DNA from: an uncultured Opitutia bacterium
GTDB lineage: Bacteria > Verrucomicrobiota > Verrucomicrobiia > Opitutales > Opitutaceae
Assembly: GCA_903825285.1 (NCBI GenBank)
Contig: CAIJZY010000006.1
Coordinates: 1 to 64,000, forward strand
Length of the DNA: 64,000 nt
Direction: 5' to 3'
Made by a program: the position numbers and the translations under genes. The notes beneath the pieces are model-generated. The model had not been told where the DNA came from, did not search any database, and was given only the letters and a program-made list of their open reading frames with translations. The number at the start of each line of letters is the position of its first letter. Positions within the stretch are counted from its first letter, which is position 1. This document shows positions 54,245 through 63,270 of the stretch, piece by piece.

Positions 54245-56614
54245 ATGGAGGTGTTCGCTCCCGCTGCGTCTGCCGATGCCCTGTGCCCGCGCCCGCCGGT
54301 CTCCAACTTGGCGGGTTCATGGATTTGGGTGCCTGCAGCCGCCGGGCTCAACCCGCGCAACAGCTACGCCTATTTTCGCCGGACCTTCACCGCCGCCGGA
54401 CCACTGGTCCTGCACGTCGCGGCCGACACCACCTACGAGCTGCACGTTGACGGGAAACTGCTCGACCGCGGCACGGCGCCGGCGGACATGGCCTACAAGT
54501 CATTCGACACGCACGCGGTCAGGGTCGGCGCCGGCCGACATGTGGTCGCCGTGCTGGTCCACCATCTCGGCCAGCCCTGCGCCACGGCCATGCAGTCACG
54601 GCCGGGGTTGTTCGTGCACCTTGTGTCTCCGCAGGGTGCACCGGTGGTTTCGGATGCGACCTGGAAAACCCTGCCGGCCGCCGCCTACCAGCCGGACCTG
54701 CCCTGCATGATGTCCCATTTCGGGTTTTATGAAGTCTGCGACCACGGGAAAATCCCACGGGGTTGGACGGCCTTGGAATTCGACGACTCGGACTGGCCCG
54801 CGGCGGAGGTCATCGGCCCGGCCGGATGCCGCGCATGGCCGCGACTGATTCCGCGCGATATTCCGCTACTTGCCACCACGACGCTTGCCGCGAAAAAGTT
54901 CGCAGGGCAGGGACACTTCCAGGCCGGTCCCATCAGCGGGGCCGAGCGCGACCTCACTCCGGCGGTCGAGATGGCCGCCCGGATCCGTCGGCCCACCCCG
55001 ACATTGGCCGAAGATTTTCCGCTCGTCCTCGCGCCGGGCGCAGAGGGCCAGTATGTGACGCTGGATTTTGGTCGCGAGGTCACCGGCCACGTGCGTCTCG
55101 AGTTTGCCGGGGCGTGCGCCGGCCAGAGGGTGGACCTGGGCTACGACGAAGTCCTGGACGCGCGCGGCCTGCCCAATCCGCGGCGCACCTACGTGCATTT
55201 CGCCGATCGCGCCTTCCTGCACGAAGGCCAGACGACGTGGCAAATTTACGGGGCCCGCGGCTTCCGCTACCTGCTCGTGGACGTGGAGGCGGGCAGGGGA
55301 GGACTCACGCTGGTCGGCGCTCGGGTGGACGAACGCGTTTTTCCGCTCACGCGGCAGGGACGTTTCCGGTGCTCGGATGCGCGCCTTGATCGTCTTTACC
55401 AGGTCGGCCTGGACACCACCCGGCTTTGCATGCTGGACACGTTCGTGGATTGTCCCTCGCGGGAGCGGGTGCTGTGGATGGATTTCGCGATCGAGGCCCG
55501 CTGCGCCAGCTACGGCTTTGGGACCACCGAGCTCTGGCGCCGCTGCCTGTTTCTCTTCGCCCAGAATGTTTGCCGCGAGGGAGTGCTCGCGGGCGCCATC
55601 AAGGGCTTTGTTCCCACCGACAGCGAGCCCATGCTCGTGAGCTATACCCTTGGCGCCGTGCTGACAGCTGCGGAGTATCACCTGCACAGCGGCGACCGCG
55701 AAGCTTGCGTGGCGCTTTTTCCCACACTCCTGAAACAATTCGAGCTGATCCGGAAATTCACGACGCCCGACGGGCTCGTGAACGAGAAATGGCCGGGCTG
55801 GGGTACGTTCCTTGACTGGTCAGCGATGGATTTTGGCGGCGTTTCCTCGTGCAACAACGCGCTGTATCTCCAGGCCCAGCGAGCCACCGCCCGGCTTGCC
55901 CGGTCGCTCGGCTACGCCGACTGCGCCCGCCAGTTTGAAGAACAGGCCGATGAACTTGCCGTCACGTGCCGGCGGAAATTCTGGTCGGAGTCCGACGGGC
56001 TCTTTGTCGATGCCCTCTACGACGATCAGCCCAGCGCCGTCCGCAGCCAACTGGCCAACGTCATGGCCATCTGGGCTGGCCTGACGAGTGGCTCCGAAAC
56101 CCCGCTCTTGCTCGACAAGATCCTCGATGGGAAAACGCTCCTGCCCCGCAAGGGCGGCGACTTCCGCCTGCGGCCGGGCTTCAAGTGCCAGACCGGCGGA
56201 CTCGTGCCGATCGGCACGCCCAGTGCGGGCGCGCTGCTGACGCAGGTCCTGTTCGAGCACGGTCGCGGGGAGGCGGCGCTCGCGTATCTGCGGGACAATT
56301 GGATTCCGATTTCCCGCAGTGGCACTTTCAGTGAGCACTTCGTCGAGGACACCAACACCAGCCACTGCCACGGCTGGTCCGCGATGCCGGTGGTGCAGCT
56401 GCCGGCGTACATTCTCGGTGTCCGGCCGGTGGCCGCGGGCTGGAGCGAGGTAGAGATTGCGCCGCAATCAGCGGGACTCGATTGGGCCGAGGGCACCGTG
56501 CCCGCGCCGCAGGGTGACATCCACGTGAAATGGCGGCGCGTCGGCGGTCAGCTTCAGGTGGACTACCAAGTTCCGGAAGGCATCAAGGTGCGGCCCACCG
56601 CGATTCGGAGCTAG
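54245..56614 (+). CDS. alpha-L-rhamnosidase-like glycoside hydrolase (GH78)
   Basis: A 789-residue enzyme that should release terminal L-rhamnose from oligosaccharides or glycosides. The N-terminal part has beta-sandwich domains (YFRRTFTAAGPLVLHVAADTTY, then FDDSDWPAAEVI), a middle FGREVTGHVRLEF region, and the (alpha/alpha)6 barrel with DCPSRERVLWMDFAIEARC at about 401-420, which corresponds to the GH78 acid-containing DCPxRxE stretch. WPGWGTFLDWSAMDFGG (about 515) and NTSHCHGWSAMPV are also typical. No signal peptide is visible, so it may be cytoplasmic after import. The ATG at 54245 is chosen; 54179 is in frame. Confidence 0.82.
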   Translation: MEVFAPAASADALCPRPPVSNLAGSWIWVPAAAGLNPRNSYAYFRRTFTAAGPLVLHVAADTTYELHVDGKLLDRGTAPADMAYKSFDTHAVRVGAGRHVVAVLVHHLGQPCATAMQSRPGLFVHLVSPQGAPVVSDATWKTLPAAAYQPDLPCMMSHFGFYEVCDHGKIPRGWTALEFDDSDWPAAEVIGPAGCRAWPRLIPRDIPLLATTTLAAKKFAGQGHFQAGPISGAERDLTPAVEMAARIRRPTPTLAEDFPLVLAPGAEGQYVTLDFGREVTGHVRLEFAGACAGQRVDLGYDEVLDARGLPNPRRTYVHFADRAFLHEGQTTWQIYGARGFRYLLVDVEAGRGGLTLVGARVDERVFPLTRQGRFRCSDARLDRLYQVGLDTTRLCMLDTFVDCPSRERVLWMDFAIEARCASYGFGTTELWRRCLFLFAQNVCREGVLAGAIKGFVPTDSEPMLVSYTLGAVLTAAEYHLHSGDREACVALFPTLLKQFELIRKFTTPDGLVNEKWPGWGTFLDWSAMDFGGVSSCNNALYLQAQRATARLARSLGYADCARQFEEQADELAVTCRRKFWSESDGLFVDALYDDQPSAVRSQLANVMAIWAGLTSGSETPLLLDKILDGKTLLPRKGGDFRLRPGFKCQTGGLVPIGTPSAGALLTQVLFEHGRGEAALAYLRDNWIPISRSGTFSEHFVEDTNTSHCHGWSAMPVVQLPAYILGVRPVAAGWSEVEIAPQSAGLDWAEGTVPAPQGDIHVKWRRVGGQLQVDYQVPEGIKVRPTAIRS

Positions 56615-56689
56615 GCCAGGTATTGATCCGTCGGCCGGCGGAAGGATTCCTTGCCTCATTCGGGCGAAGTGAATTCACGATAGAGAGTG

Positions 56690-57763
56690 ATGCATCATCT
56701 GTTGAAGCGGGGATCTATTTCCCGAGCCTTGGGGAGAGCCGTTGTGGCCTGCGGACTTTGCCACGCGGCGATGTCGGCGGAGCCTTCCGCGGCTGCACCT
56801 GCGGTTCGACTGTCCGCCTTGCCCGGCTGGGTGATTTTCGCCCCAGGGAAGGAAGCCTATGGCTACCGCTATGGCCCGGCGCTGATCCAGAATTCCGACG
56901 GTTCGCTGGACGTCTGGTTGGCCTCGCCGGGTGGCAAGGCCGATGACGGAACCGGGCAATGGGATTGGATCCGGTACAAGCATTCGCCCGATGGTGGAAA
57001 AACCTGGGGGCCTGAGTCCGTCGTGCTGCGTCCGACCGTCGGCTCGCGTGACCGCTGTTCCGTGTGTGATCCGGCCGTGGTGCATATTGGCGACTGGTAT
57101 TACCTCGGCGTGACCAGCGTGGACAACGAGCCGGGCAATCGAAATTGCGTCTTCGTGTCGCGCGCGCGTTCGCCGACCGGGCCGTTCGAGAAGTGGAACG
57201 GCCAGGGCTGGGGCGACGCCCCGGCGCCGATCATCGAGTTTACAACACCCGCCGAGGCCTGGGGCGCCGGCGAGCCGAGCTTTGTCGTCAAGGACTCAAC
57301 CTTGTATGTTTATTACACGTGGTGGGTGACCAAGAACCCCGCCGGCCCGCTCAGCAACCAGACGCGCGTCGCGACCGCACCGGCGAACGACCCCGACTGG
57401 CCGGCGCACCTGCAGCGACGCGGAGTCGCGTTCGACCGCGTGGCCGAGGAGGACTCGGCGGACGTGAAATATTCCGACGATCTGAAGTTGTTCATCTCCA
57501 TTTCCACCGCGAGCCGCATGGGGCCGGAGGCCCACGTCGTTTACCGCACGTCAGCGGATGGCCTGCGATTTGGTCCGCCGGCCAAGCTGACGGAGAACGT
57601 GAAGGCCTGGTGCCACAACGCGGGCCTCTCCGGCACGCCGGAAGGCCATCTCCCTACCGGCCAGCGCCCGCTGCTGGGCTATGCCTACAGCGATGAACCG
57701 AAGGTCAACTGGGGCCATTGGCACACGTTCCTGCAGCCGGTCATCATCGAGCGCGCGCAATAG
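56690..57763 (+). CDS. exported beta-propeller glycosidase-like protein
   Basis: A 357-residue protein with an N-terminal signal peptide (cut after AMSA, about 29). The mature part shows repeated propeller blades (YGPALIQNSDGSLDVWLAS; CDPAVVHIGDWYYLGVTS; AGEPSFVVKDSTLYVYYTWW), as in the five-bladed glycosidase families GH43/GH62/GH117; DPAVVHIGDWYYL resembles the conserved Asp strand. The specific family cannot be read. It follows the rhamnosidase gene, so it probably acts on the same glycan. The ATG at 56690 is chosen over the GTG at 56687. Confidence 0.65.
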   Translation: MHHLLKRGSISRALGRAVVACGLCHAAMSAEPSAAAPAVRLSALPGWVIFAPGKEAYGYRYGPALIQNSDGSLDVWLASPGGKADDGTGQWDWIRYKHSPDGGKTWGPESVVLRPTVGSRDRCSVCDPAVVHIGDWYYLGVTSVDNEPGNRNCVFVSRARSPTGPFEKWNGQGWGDAPAPIIEFTTPAEAWGAGEPSFVVKDSTLYVYYTWWVTKNPAGPLSNQTRVATAPANDPDWPAHLQRRGVAFDRVAEEDSADVKYSDDLKLFISISTASRMGPEAHVVYRTSADGLRFGPPAKLTENVKAWCHNAGLSGTPEGHLPTGQRPLLGYAYSDEPKVNWGHWHTFLQPVIIERAQ

Positions 57764-57891
57764 CAGGCGGGTAATTTGCCAGGCGAACCGCAGGACCTCG
57801 CGCGGGTCGTGCGGCACAGGATCAATAAGGCAAGATATGCAGAGCATCCCGCGGCGGTGCGGCCTATACTATGGGCAGTCCCCAATCCCCG

Positions 57892-58437
57892 ATGTCTCAC
57901 TCCGGAGTTCTGCACTTTGGCGTGTGTAGTGTGGCCGCGCTGGCGGGCGGATTTTCCTGCGGCTGCCTGGTGGTGCCGGTGCCGCATGGCGAGATTGTGA
58001 GCGATCGCTACACGGTGCCCGCGAATGTCGCGGCGTCCCAGCCCATGACCTCCAGTCGCGCGGATATCGCCCTGCAGCTGGGCGCACCGGAGTACCGTTT
58101 TGAGGACGATGCGATCTGGGCCTATCATTGGACCAGCAGCCGGATGGGACTCTTCGCCGTTTCCTATTTTCCACCCATTCCACCCGTCTATGTGAACAAG
58201 GAGGGCACGGAGCATTTCGTGGTCTTTCGTTTCAATGCCTCCGGCCAATTGCTGAGCGTGGTCCGGCTCGCCGGGGAGTATCGCTGGTCCGGCACACCAG
58301 ACTGGCGGGCATCACTCGACGCCTGGCTCCATCCCCAGCAATACCCGAAGCTGGACGAAAAGAACCGTCCCGAGCTTAAGCCCGAGGTGCCGCCCACTCC
58401 TTCCACGACGGCAAGCACCAGCCGCAATCCAACATGA
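57892..58437 (+). CDS. lipoprotein of BamE/SmpA-like type (1 of 3)
   Basis: A 181-residue lipoprotein-like protein. A hydrophobic N-terminus ends in GGFSCGC, a plausible lipobox. Residues 40-120 contain the pattern SRADIALQLGAPEYRFEDDAIWAYHW, similar to the outer-membrane assembly BamE (SmpA/OmlA) fold. The C-terminal tail is Pro/Lys-rich. It is followed with a 4-bp overlap by a second related gene. Function unknown; the start at 57892 fits the signal better than the one at 57871. Confidence 0.6.
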   Translation: MSHSGVLHFGVCSVAALAGGFSCGCLVVPVPHGEIVSDRYTVPANVAASQPMTSSRADIALQLGAPEYRFEDDAIWAYHWTSSRMGLFAVSYFPPIPPVYVNKEGTEHFVVFRFNASGQLLSVVRLAGEYRWSGTPDWRASLDAWLHPQQYPKLDEKNRPELKPEVPPTPSTTASTSRNPT

Positions 58438-58868
58438 GTCGCTGGTCCAGATCGTCCGGCCCGGTTCGTGTCCTGACGGGGATCACCGCTGGGCTCGCGG
58501 TCATGGGCGGGACCGCCTGCTTCGTTGCGCCGGCCCCGCCGACCTCGCGGCAGGCCACCGCGGCCGAGGTGCGGCAGCGCTTCCCGCTGCTGCAGGAAGG
58601 CCGGACCAGCGCACGGGAGATACGCGCCCGGTTTGGCGAGCCGGCCAGCGAGCACGATGCCGGGCGGATGCTCATCTACCTGCTCTGGTTTGACGACTTG
58701 CAGTGCCTGCAGCTGCAGCGGGACAATTCCGGCTCCATGCTGGCGGGCCGCCCGGACGCGTCGCCCACGGCCCAATTGATCCTCGTCTTCACGGCCGATG
58801 GCATCCTCGAGCGCTATCGCCTCCTCTATCGGATGCCCGAGGAAATCATTCCGAAGGTCGCGCACTAA
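58434..58868 (+). CDS. lipoprotein of BamE/SmpA-like type (2 of 3)
   Basis: A 144-residue protein with a lipobox-like stretch VMGGTAC near residue 29. The LLQEGRTSAREIRARFGEPASEHDAGRMLIYLLWF run (two parts) is the BamE-like strand-helix pattern. The start overlaps the preceding gene by four bases. Tandem with two similar genes, so the cluster arose by duplication or serves one complex. Confidence 0.6.
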   Translation: MSRWSRSSGPVRVLTGITAGLAVMGGTACFVAPAPPTSRQATAAEVRQRFPLLQEGRTSAREIRARFGEPASEHDAGRMLIYLLWFDDLQCLQLQRDNSGSMLAGRPDASPTAQLILVFTADGILERYRLLYRMPEEIIPKVAH

Positions 58869-58872
58869 CTCC

Positions 58873-59352
58873 ATGCCCCGTCGTTCAACTCTCCCGGTGC
58901 TGAAACTCCTTTTGGTGGCGGCCTGCATGACACCGCTGGGTGGTTGTCTGGTGGTGGAATCAACTCGGACTGCGCCGGCCACCCCGTTGTCGGTCTTGAA
59001 GGTAGGCTCGACCAGTGCGGATGCTGCCCGACTGCTCGGTGAACCGCTCCGCACCTGGCGGCCAAATGATGAGGTCGTCTATCGCCTATATCCGTTCAAG
59101 CGCCCGCTCAAAGGGGACTACGCTGCCGCGGGTGGCTGCATCCTCATGGACGCCATTACCCTCGGCATGTTCGAGCTGCTGATGCCGATCGATGACAAGA
59201 ACAATGAACTGCACCGGGAACAGTCCGTGGCGCGCGTATGGATTTCGTTTGATGCCAAGGACCACCTGCTGGGCGTATTTGCCGAGATGGACGTGCTGCC
59301 CGCGGATGGACTGCCAATCCGCCATGCTCCGGCGCCTGAGGCGCACCCCTGA
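58873..59352 (+). CDS. lipoprotein of BamE/SmpA-like type (3 of 3)
   Basis: A 159-residue protein with lipobox MTPLGGC (Cys about residue 22). STSADAARLLGEPLRTWRPNDEVVYRLYPF again matches the BamE pattern. A hydrophobic segment (CILMDAITLGMFELLMPI) follows at about 90-110. It starts four bases after the second gene. Regulation and partner unknown. Confidence 0.6.
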   Translation: MPRRSTLPVLKLLLVAACMTPLGGCLVVESTRTAPATPLSVLKVGSTSADAARLLGEPLRTWRPNDEVVYRLYPFKRPLKGDYAAAGGCILMDAITLGMFELLMPIDDKNNELHREQSVARVWISFDAKDHLLGVFAEMDVLPADGLPIRHAPAPEAHP

Positions 59353-59463
59353 CTAACTCCGCTGCACCAGCGAGACTGGGGGCGGCTTGGACAGAAGGAT
59401 CGCCGTCGGGTGAAGTTTAGAATCGGCAAACAAGACAGGTTTCCTCGCCAGACGGGCCCTCTA

Positions 59464-60651
59464 CTACCGGCCTCCGCGGCAACTGAGCATCGCGCGGATG
59501 CCGGCCAGCGGGAGCGCGGCGCTGGCGGTGTAGCCAGGGAGCTGGCACTGGCCTTCGCGGTTGATCCATTCGCACGCACCGTGAACCTGGAAGAAGCGCA
59601 CCATGTCCACGACCGTGCGATCGGCCAGGGCCGGGTCCGCCAGATCCAGCGCATACACGAACCAACCCACGGGCGTGCCCCAGAAGCCGCCGGATTGGTA
59701 CACGCCACTGTTGGCCGCCGTCCGCTGGCCGTTCCAATCCAGGAAGCCCGGCGTGTGGCGGAGCTGGCCGTGCAGGACGAGTTCGTCGTAATGCTCCTTG
59801 AAATAGAGCGCGATCCGCTGCGCCTGCTCCTTCGTCGCCACGTCCAGCCACACGGCGAAGGCCGAGCCCCAGATGTCCGGGACGTTGCAGGTCCCGGTCG
59901 TGGCGCGGAACAATCCCGCTGATTCATCCCAGAAGGCGCGCCGCACACTTGCGGAAATGCGCTCGGCCTCCTGCCGCCACGACCGAGCATCCGCGGCGCG
60001 GTCACCGGCCTCGAGCAAGTCGGCCAGTTGACGCGAGGCCTGCACCAGCAGCAGGGAGCAAAAGAGCTCGTCGCCCGACTTGGGAATGCTGTCGGTGAAA
60101 CCGTAGGCACAGCGCTCGTCCGGCGACGAAATATGGGCCAGCCCGTTGGCCGGGTTGCGCGGCATGGAGCGCATCGTCCCGACCAGCGGATCGAGGATCA
60201 TGCGCAACAGCGTGCGGTCCTGCGTGCGCTGGTACGTCTGCCAGGCCACGCTGACGGTGAACGGGGGCCCATCCAACACAGGCTCGCGGCCCATCGTGCC
60301 GTAGCCGGGCTGATAGATCGGCGTGCCGTTCAAGCGCACGCAGTCCACGGCTGCGCCATCCCCGCGCAGGGCCCGTATGAACACGCGGCAGGCGGCGGAA
60401 AGTTCCTCGTTGGTGAACGATGTCAGGGATCCCTCCAGCGCGTAGGCATAATCGCGCAGCCAGAAGGCATCGTAGCCGATGCCGACCTGCGGCGGGAAGG
60501 CGAGGGTGCCGTCATGCATCGGCACGGCCGAGGCGCGAATCACGCGGTGCGCCTCGGCCGCGAGCCACTGGACCGCCGCCGGAAGGTCGGCCACGAGCGC
60601 CGAGCGCGGCGGCATTTTGGCGGGTGGCTCGGGACTCGGGAGGGAAGTCAT
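59464..60651 (-). CDS. six-hairpin (alpha/alpha-barrel) glycosidase-like protein
   Basis: A 395-residue protein. The pattern YDAFWLRDYAYALEG near residue 61, RNPANGLAHISSPDE, VPDIWGSAFAVWLDVATKEQ and FWGTPVGWFVYALDLADP fits six-hairpin glycosidases, the fold of GH15, GH63, GH65 and GH78 families. No signal peptide is evident. Convergent with the lipoprotein genes. The exact family and substrate are not readable, but placement points to the same sugar pathway. Start chosen at 60651 (ATG); several upstream ATGs are possible. Confidence 0.65.
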   Translation of the reverse strand: MTSLPSPEPPAKMPPRSALVADLPAAVQWLAAEAHRVIRASAVPMHDGTLAFPPQVGIGYDAFWLRDYAYALEGSLTSFTNEELSAACRVFIRALRGDGAAVDCVRLNGTPIYQPGYGTMGREPVLDGPPFTVSVAWQTYQRTQDRTLLRMILDPLVGTMRSMPRNPANGLAHISSPDERCAYGFTDSIPKSGDELFCSLLLVQASRQLADLLEAGDRAADARSWRQEAERISASVRRAFWDESAGLFRATTGTCNVPDIWGSAFAVWLDVATKEQAQRIALYFKEHYDELVLHGQLRHTPGFLDWNGQRTAANSGVYQSGGFWGTPVGWFVYALDLADPALADRTVVDMVRFFQVHGACEWINREGQCQLPGYTASAALPLAGIRAMLSCRGGR

Positions 60652-60804
60652 GGCGGCGGGATCGTCAAACGGGTCGGGCTGTCGGGCTAGATTGTTTCTC
60701 CATGGGCTCCGTGGCGAGATCAGTGGCGGCACATCATTGCCCGAGGCAGGTCCAGCCCGGGGATTGGATGCGGCAATGTTTTTCGTCAGGCGAGTTCTGG
60801 GGAC

Positions 60805-60906
60805 ATGAGCCATCTGCTGCTGGAGCCATCGACTCTCGAACGCTGGAACTTCGCCAGCCGGACGAGTATGTTTTGGCTCGTAAGCGGCGAGCTCAATTGC
60901 CACTAA
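60805..60906 (+). CDS. possible 33-codon small ORF
   Basis: A 33-residue frame (starts MSHLLLEPSTLERWNF, ends LVSGELNCH) closed by TAA and followed 19 bases later by a proper terminator. The GGGGA before the ATG is close to it. It could be a leader, a remnant or noise; it is listed only because a terminator needs a transcript. Confidence 0.2.
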   Translation: MSHLLLEPSTLERWNFASRTSMFWLVSGELNCH

Positions 60907-60924
60907 CAAGCCACCCCAGAACCT

Positions 60925-60955
60925 GCTGAATCCCACCGCGCGGATTCAGCTTTTT
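60925..60955 (+). terminator. orphan intrinsic terminator
   Basis: GCTGAATCC (60925-60933) pairs perfectly with GGATTCAGC (60942-60950), followed by five T. No gene larger than 33 codons ends upstream on the plus strand, so it may close a small RNA or a remnant gene. Confidence 0.75.
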
Positions 60956-61164
60956 CGTTTTCCTTCGGCCCGACCTCGTGCGAGCGGAACTACCCCAAAC
61001 CGTGCATACCGTCCACCACGACACGACGTGTGCCCGCGGCTGCGCGCTGGTCGGCCTGATCGGCCGGTCTCACTCTCACATCGGCGCGGAGGCTTCACCC
61101 GCGGCACCTCCCCATGATCTTGGATTCGTCGCGTCATCTTTCTTTAGCCTGAAACCCATACCCC

Positions 61165-61938
61165 ATGTCATCATTAACCGAAGCTTCCGACGGAGCGTTT
61201 GCAGCTCCCCAGCAGCGCATTCAGCGGGACCGCTGGTTCTACAGCGTGGCCGCGTTCATCCTCCTGTTTTTTCTCATCGCCGGCTTTCAGCACTTTTACC
61301 TCGAGGGGAGAGGCTTTGATGGCAACAAGGTGCCATCCGCCGTGCTGGGGACCGTGCTCGTGCACGGCCTGAGCCTCACCGTCTGGGTGATCCTGTTCTT
61401 CGTCCAATCCGTGCTGATCGGAACGAATAACAAGCTCCTGCACATGAAATTGGGGTGGGGCGCCGCGATCGTGGGGGCCGTGGTCGCAGTCAGCGGGCCC
61501 ATCGTGGCCGTGGTCAGCGTCCGGCTCCGGGGCAGCATGCCCATTTTTGGCATGAGCTATCCGCAGTTCATGCTGCCCATGTTCACGGAGATGCTCGCCT
61601 TCACCGGCTTCGTCCTCCTCGGGCTCTCCTTCCGCAAGACGAACCTGGAGGCCCACCGGGCGATGATGGTGCTGGCGACCCTGGCCGTGATCTCCGGCGC
61701 CACCGCCCGGACCGATTTTGTCTCGAAGCTCTTGGGCGAAAACACGTGGTGGGGGCTCTACGGGGGGCCGTTCATCCTCGGGGCGGCGTTTCTCCTCGTG
61801 CGCTCGCTCCTGCTGCGCCGGCTCGATCGTCCGCTCGCCCTGGGCTACGCCGCGTTGGTCGTCCTCTACGTGGCCGGCGTCTATGCGGCGCTCACGCCGA
61901 CCTGGGGTCGGATCGCGGCCGTGCTCGTTGGCCGCTAA
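61165..61938 (+). CDS. multi-pass membrane protein of unknown function
   Basis: A 257-residue protein with about seven hydrophobic helices. A conserved-looking loop LHMKLGWGAAIV follows the second helix and TNLEAHRAMMVLATLAVISG the fifth. Histidines in the HFYLEG, VHGLSL, LHMKLG and EAHRAMM positions resemble haem-containing or small quinone-interacting membrane proteins, but no family is assigned. The next gene encodes an exported protein on the same strand 118 bases away. Confidence 0.7.
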   Translation: MSSLTEASDGAFAAPQQRIQRDRWFYSVAAFILLFFLIAGFQHFYLEGRGFDGNKVPSAVLGTVLVHGLSLTVWVILFFVQSVLIGTNNKLLHMKLGWGAAIVGAVVAVSGPIVAVVSVRLRGSMPIFGMSYPQFMLPMFTEMLAFTGFVLLGLSFRKTNLEAHRAMMVLATLAVISGATARTDFVSKLLGENTWWGLYGGPFILGAAFLLVRSLLLRRLDRPLALGYAALVVLYVAGVYAALTPTWGRIAAVLVGR

Positions 61939-61968
61939 CCGGATCAACCACCGGCAAAGTCACCACCC

Positions 61969-61992
61969 CTGGCCGCGCACGGCGGCGGCCAG
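61969..61992 (+). terminator. hairpin between the two unknown genes
   Basis: CTGGCCGC (61969-61976) pairs with GCGGCCAG (61985-61992). A GCATTTTCCCC stretch follows, but no clean T run. Transcript end or attenuator. Confidence 0.35.
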
Positions 61993-62056
61993 TCTCGCAT
62001 TTTCCCCTGATCCCGTACTTATTGCGCTGCCCGAGTGCTACCCCAACCTGTGCCCC

Positions 62057-62866
62057 ATGAAATTCTCCTCCATCATTCTCCGTGTGTTTCGCGCCGCCAG
62101 CTGCGCTGCGTTGCTGCTGGCGTGCTCCGGCGCTTATGGCGCCGCCAGCGCGTCGGATCAGCAGTTCCTCGTCCGGGCGCAGAAACCGTACAGCAACCTG
62201 CGCGAGAAAGGCCTCGTCACCTTTGAGGCCTCGCTCACACCCGACTGGACGCTGGCCCTCAAGGGACAGACCCCTGAGGCGACGGCCCAAGGCCTGAAGC
62301 TGCTGCAGAAGATCTGGTTCAAGATGGTCCAGAGCGAGGACAACTCGGTTCGGATCACCCACGGGGGTGAGGTCGGAGCCGTCAGCGAGAAGCAGCAAGC
62401 CGGCCTGAACCAGATCTACGCCGGCATGGAACAGATGGTCACGGGCTTCTTTTCGACCTGGTCCACCTTCATGCTCACTCCCCCGCTGCCCGACCCGGCC
62501 TCCGACTATGAACTTGCCCACCTCGACGAAGGGTACCGGCTGACCTACAAGGAGGATAAATCCCGCGTGACCACGACCCTGGGCAAGGATGCCATCGTCA
62601 CTGAGGTCAGCGTCGTGGATCCCGGCTTTACGAGCACGCTGCACCCTCATTTCGTCGCCAGTCCGCAAGGCCTGCTGCTCGACGGTTACCAGGCACTCTA
62701 TGTCGGGAACGGCAGCGCCAATACCACGACCCTTGACATTCAAATCTCCTATGAACTGGCGGGCGGCCTGCTCCTGCCGAGCAAGCTGCATCTGGCCGGC
62801 ACCTACAACAAGGAGCCGTTCAATGTCGAGGTCGCCTTTTCCGACTACCGGGTGCGGAAGAAGTAA
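62057..62866 (+). CDS. exported protein of unknown function
   Basis: A 269-residue protein with a signal peptide (cut near AYGA, about residue 25). The mature part is beta-rich and regular: HLDEGYRLTYKEDKSRVTTTLGKDAIVTEVSV, then LLLPSKLHLAGTYNKEPFNVEVAF (each given in parts). It resembles an outer-membrane-lipoprotein-like or LolA-type beta barrel, but I do not assign it. Preferred start is the ATG at 62057. Confidence 0.6.
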   Translation: MKFSSIILRVFRAASCAALLLACSGAYGAASASDQQFLVRAQKPYSNLREKGLVTFEASLTPDWTLALKGQTPEATAQGLKLLQKIWFKMVQSEDNSVRITHGGEVGAVSEKQQAGLNQIYAGMEQMVTGFFSTWSTFMLTPPLPDPASDYELAHLDEGYRLTYKEDKSRVTTTLGKDAIVTEVSVVDPGFTSTLHPHFVASPQGLLLDGYQALYVGNGSANTTTLDIQISYELAGGLLLPSKLHLAGTYNKEPFNVEVAFSDYRVRKK

Positions 62867-62880
62867 GCTCCGCACCCGCG

Positions 62881-63120
62881 GCGCGAAGGAGGGTGGACGC
62901 TACTGGGCTCACTGCCTGTCAGAGGTGAGCGCAGGCGCGGTGTCCACGCAGTAGAACGTGCCACCGCGGCTGCCACGGCGAGTGAGGCGGTAGCGGTCTT
63001 TCATGTTTGCGAGTGCAAACACGACGAGCAGCGAAACCGGTCCCAGGGAGTAGCAGGGGAATATCGCATATGCGGCCCTCCTTCGCCCGCTGGGCTACGG
63101 CGGGGCACGCATCGCATCGC
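62881..63120. other. spacer before tRNA-Cys with short inverted repeat
   Basis: GCGAAGGAGGG (62883-62893) is the exact inverse of CCCTCCTTCGC (63077-63087). GCATATGC and CGCATCGCGATGCG palindromes lie close to the tRNA. It might be a further word array, but no steady word period is visible. Confidence 0.35.
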
Positions 63121-63126
63121 GATGCG

Positions 63127-63201
63127 TGGAGGCGCGGGCCGGAATCGAACCGGCGCATAGAGGTTTTGCAGACCTCGGCCTTACCACTTGGCTACCGCGC
63201 C
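63127..63201 (-). tRNA. tRNA-Cys (GCA)
   Basis: A 75-base tRNA on the minus strand with encoded CCA. The acceptor GGCGCGG (63195-63201) pairs with CCGCGCC (63131-63137); the anticodon loop reads CTGCAAA with anticodon GCA; the T-loop is TTCGATT. The discriminator is U, the Cys identity base. Confidence 0.95.
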
Positions 63202-63270
63202 CCAAACAAGGCCGCGCACGTTGCAGGAAAAAAAACGCCGCCGCAAGTGCTGAAATCTAGCTGCCGCCGC

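Larger units (their letters stand above)
60652..61164. other. intergenic region with no large gene
   Basis: 513 bases between divergent genes. It contains a 33-codon open frame (60805-60906) and a strong hairpin with T tract (60925-60955), both on the plus strand. Apart from these and a GTG/ATG-poor stretch upstream of the membrane-protein gene, nothing recognisable is visible. Confidence 0.5.
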
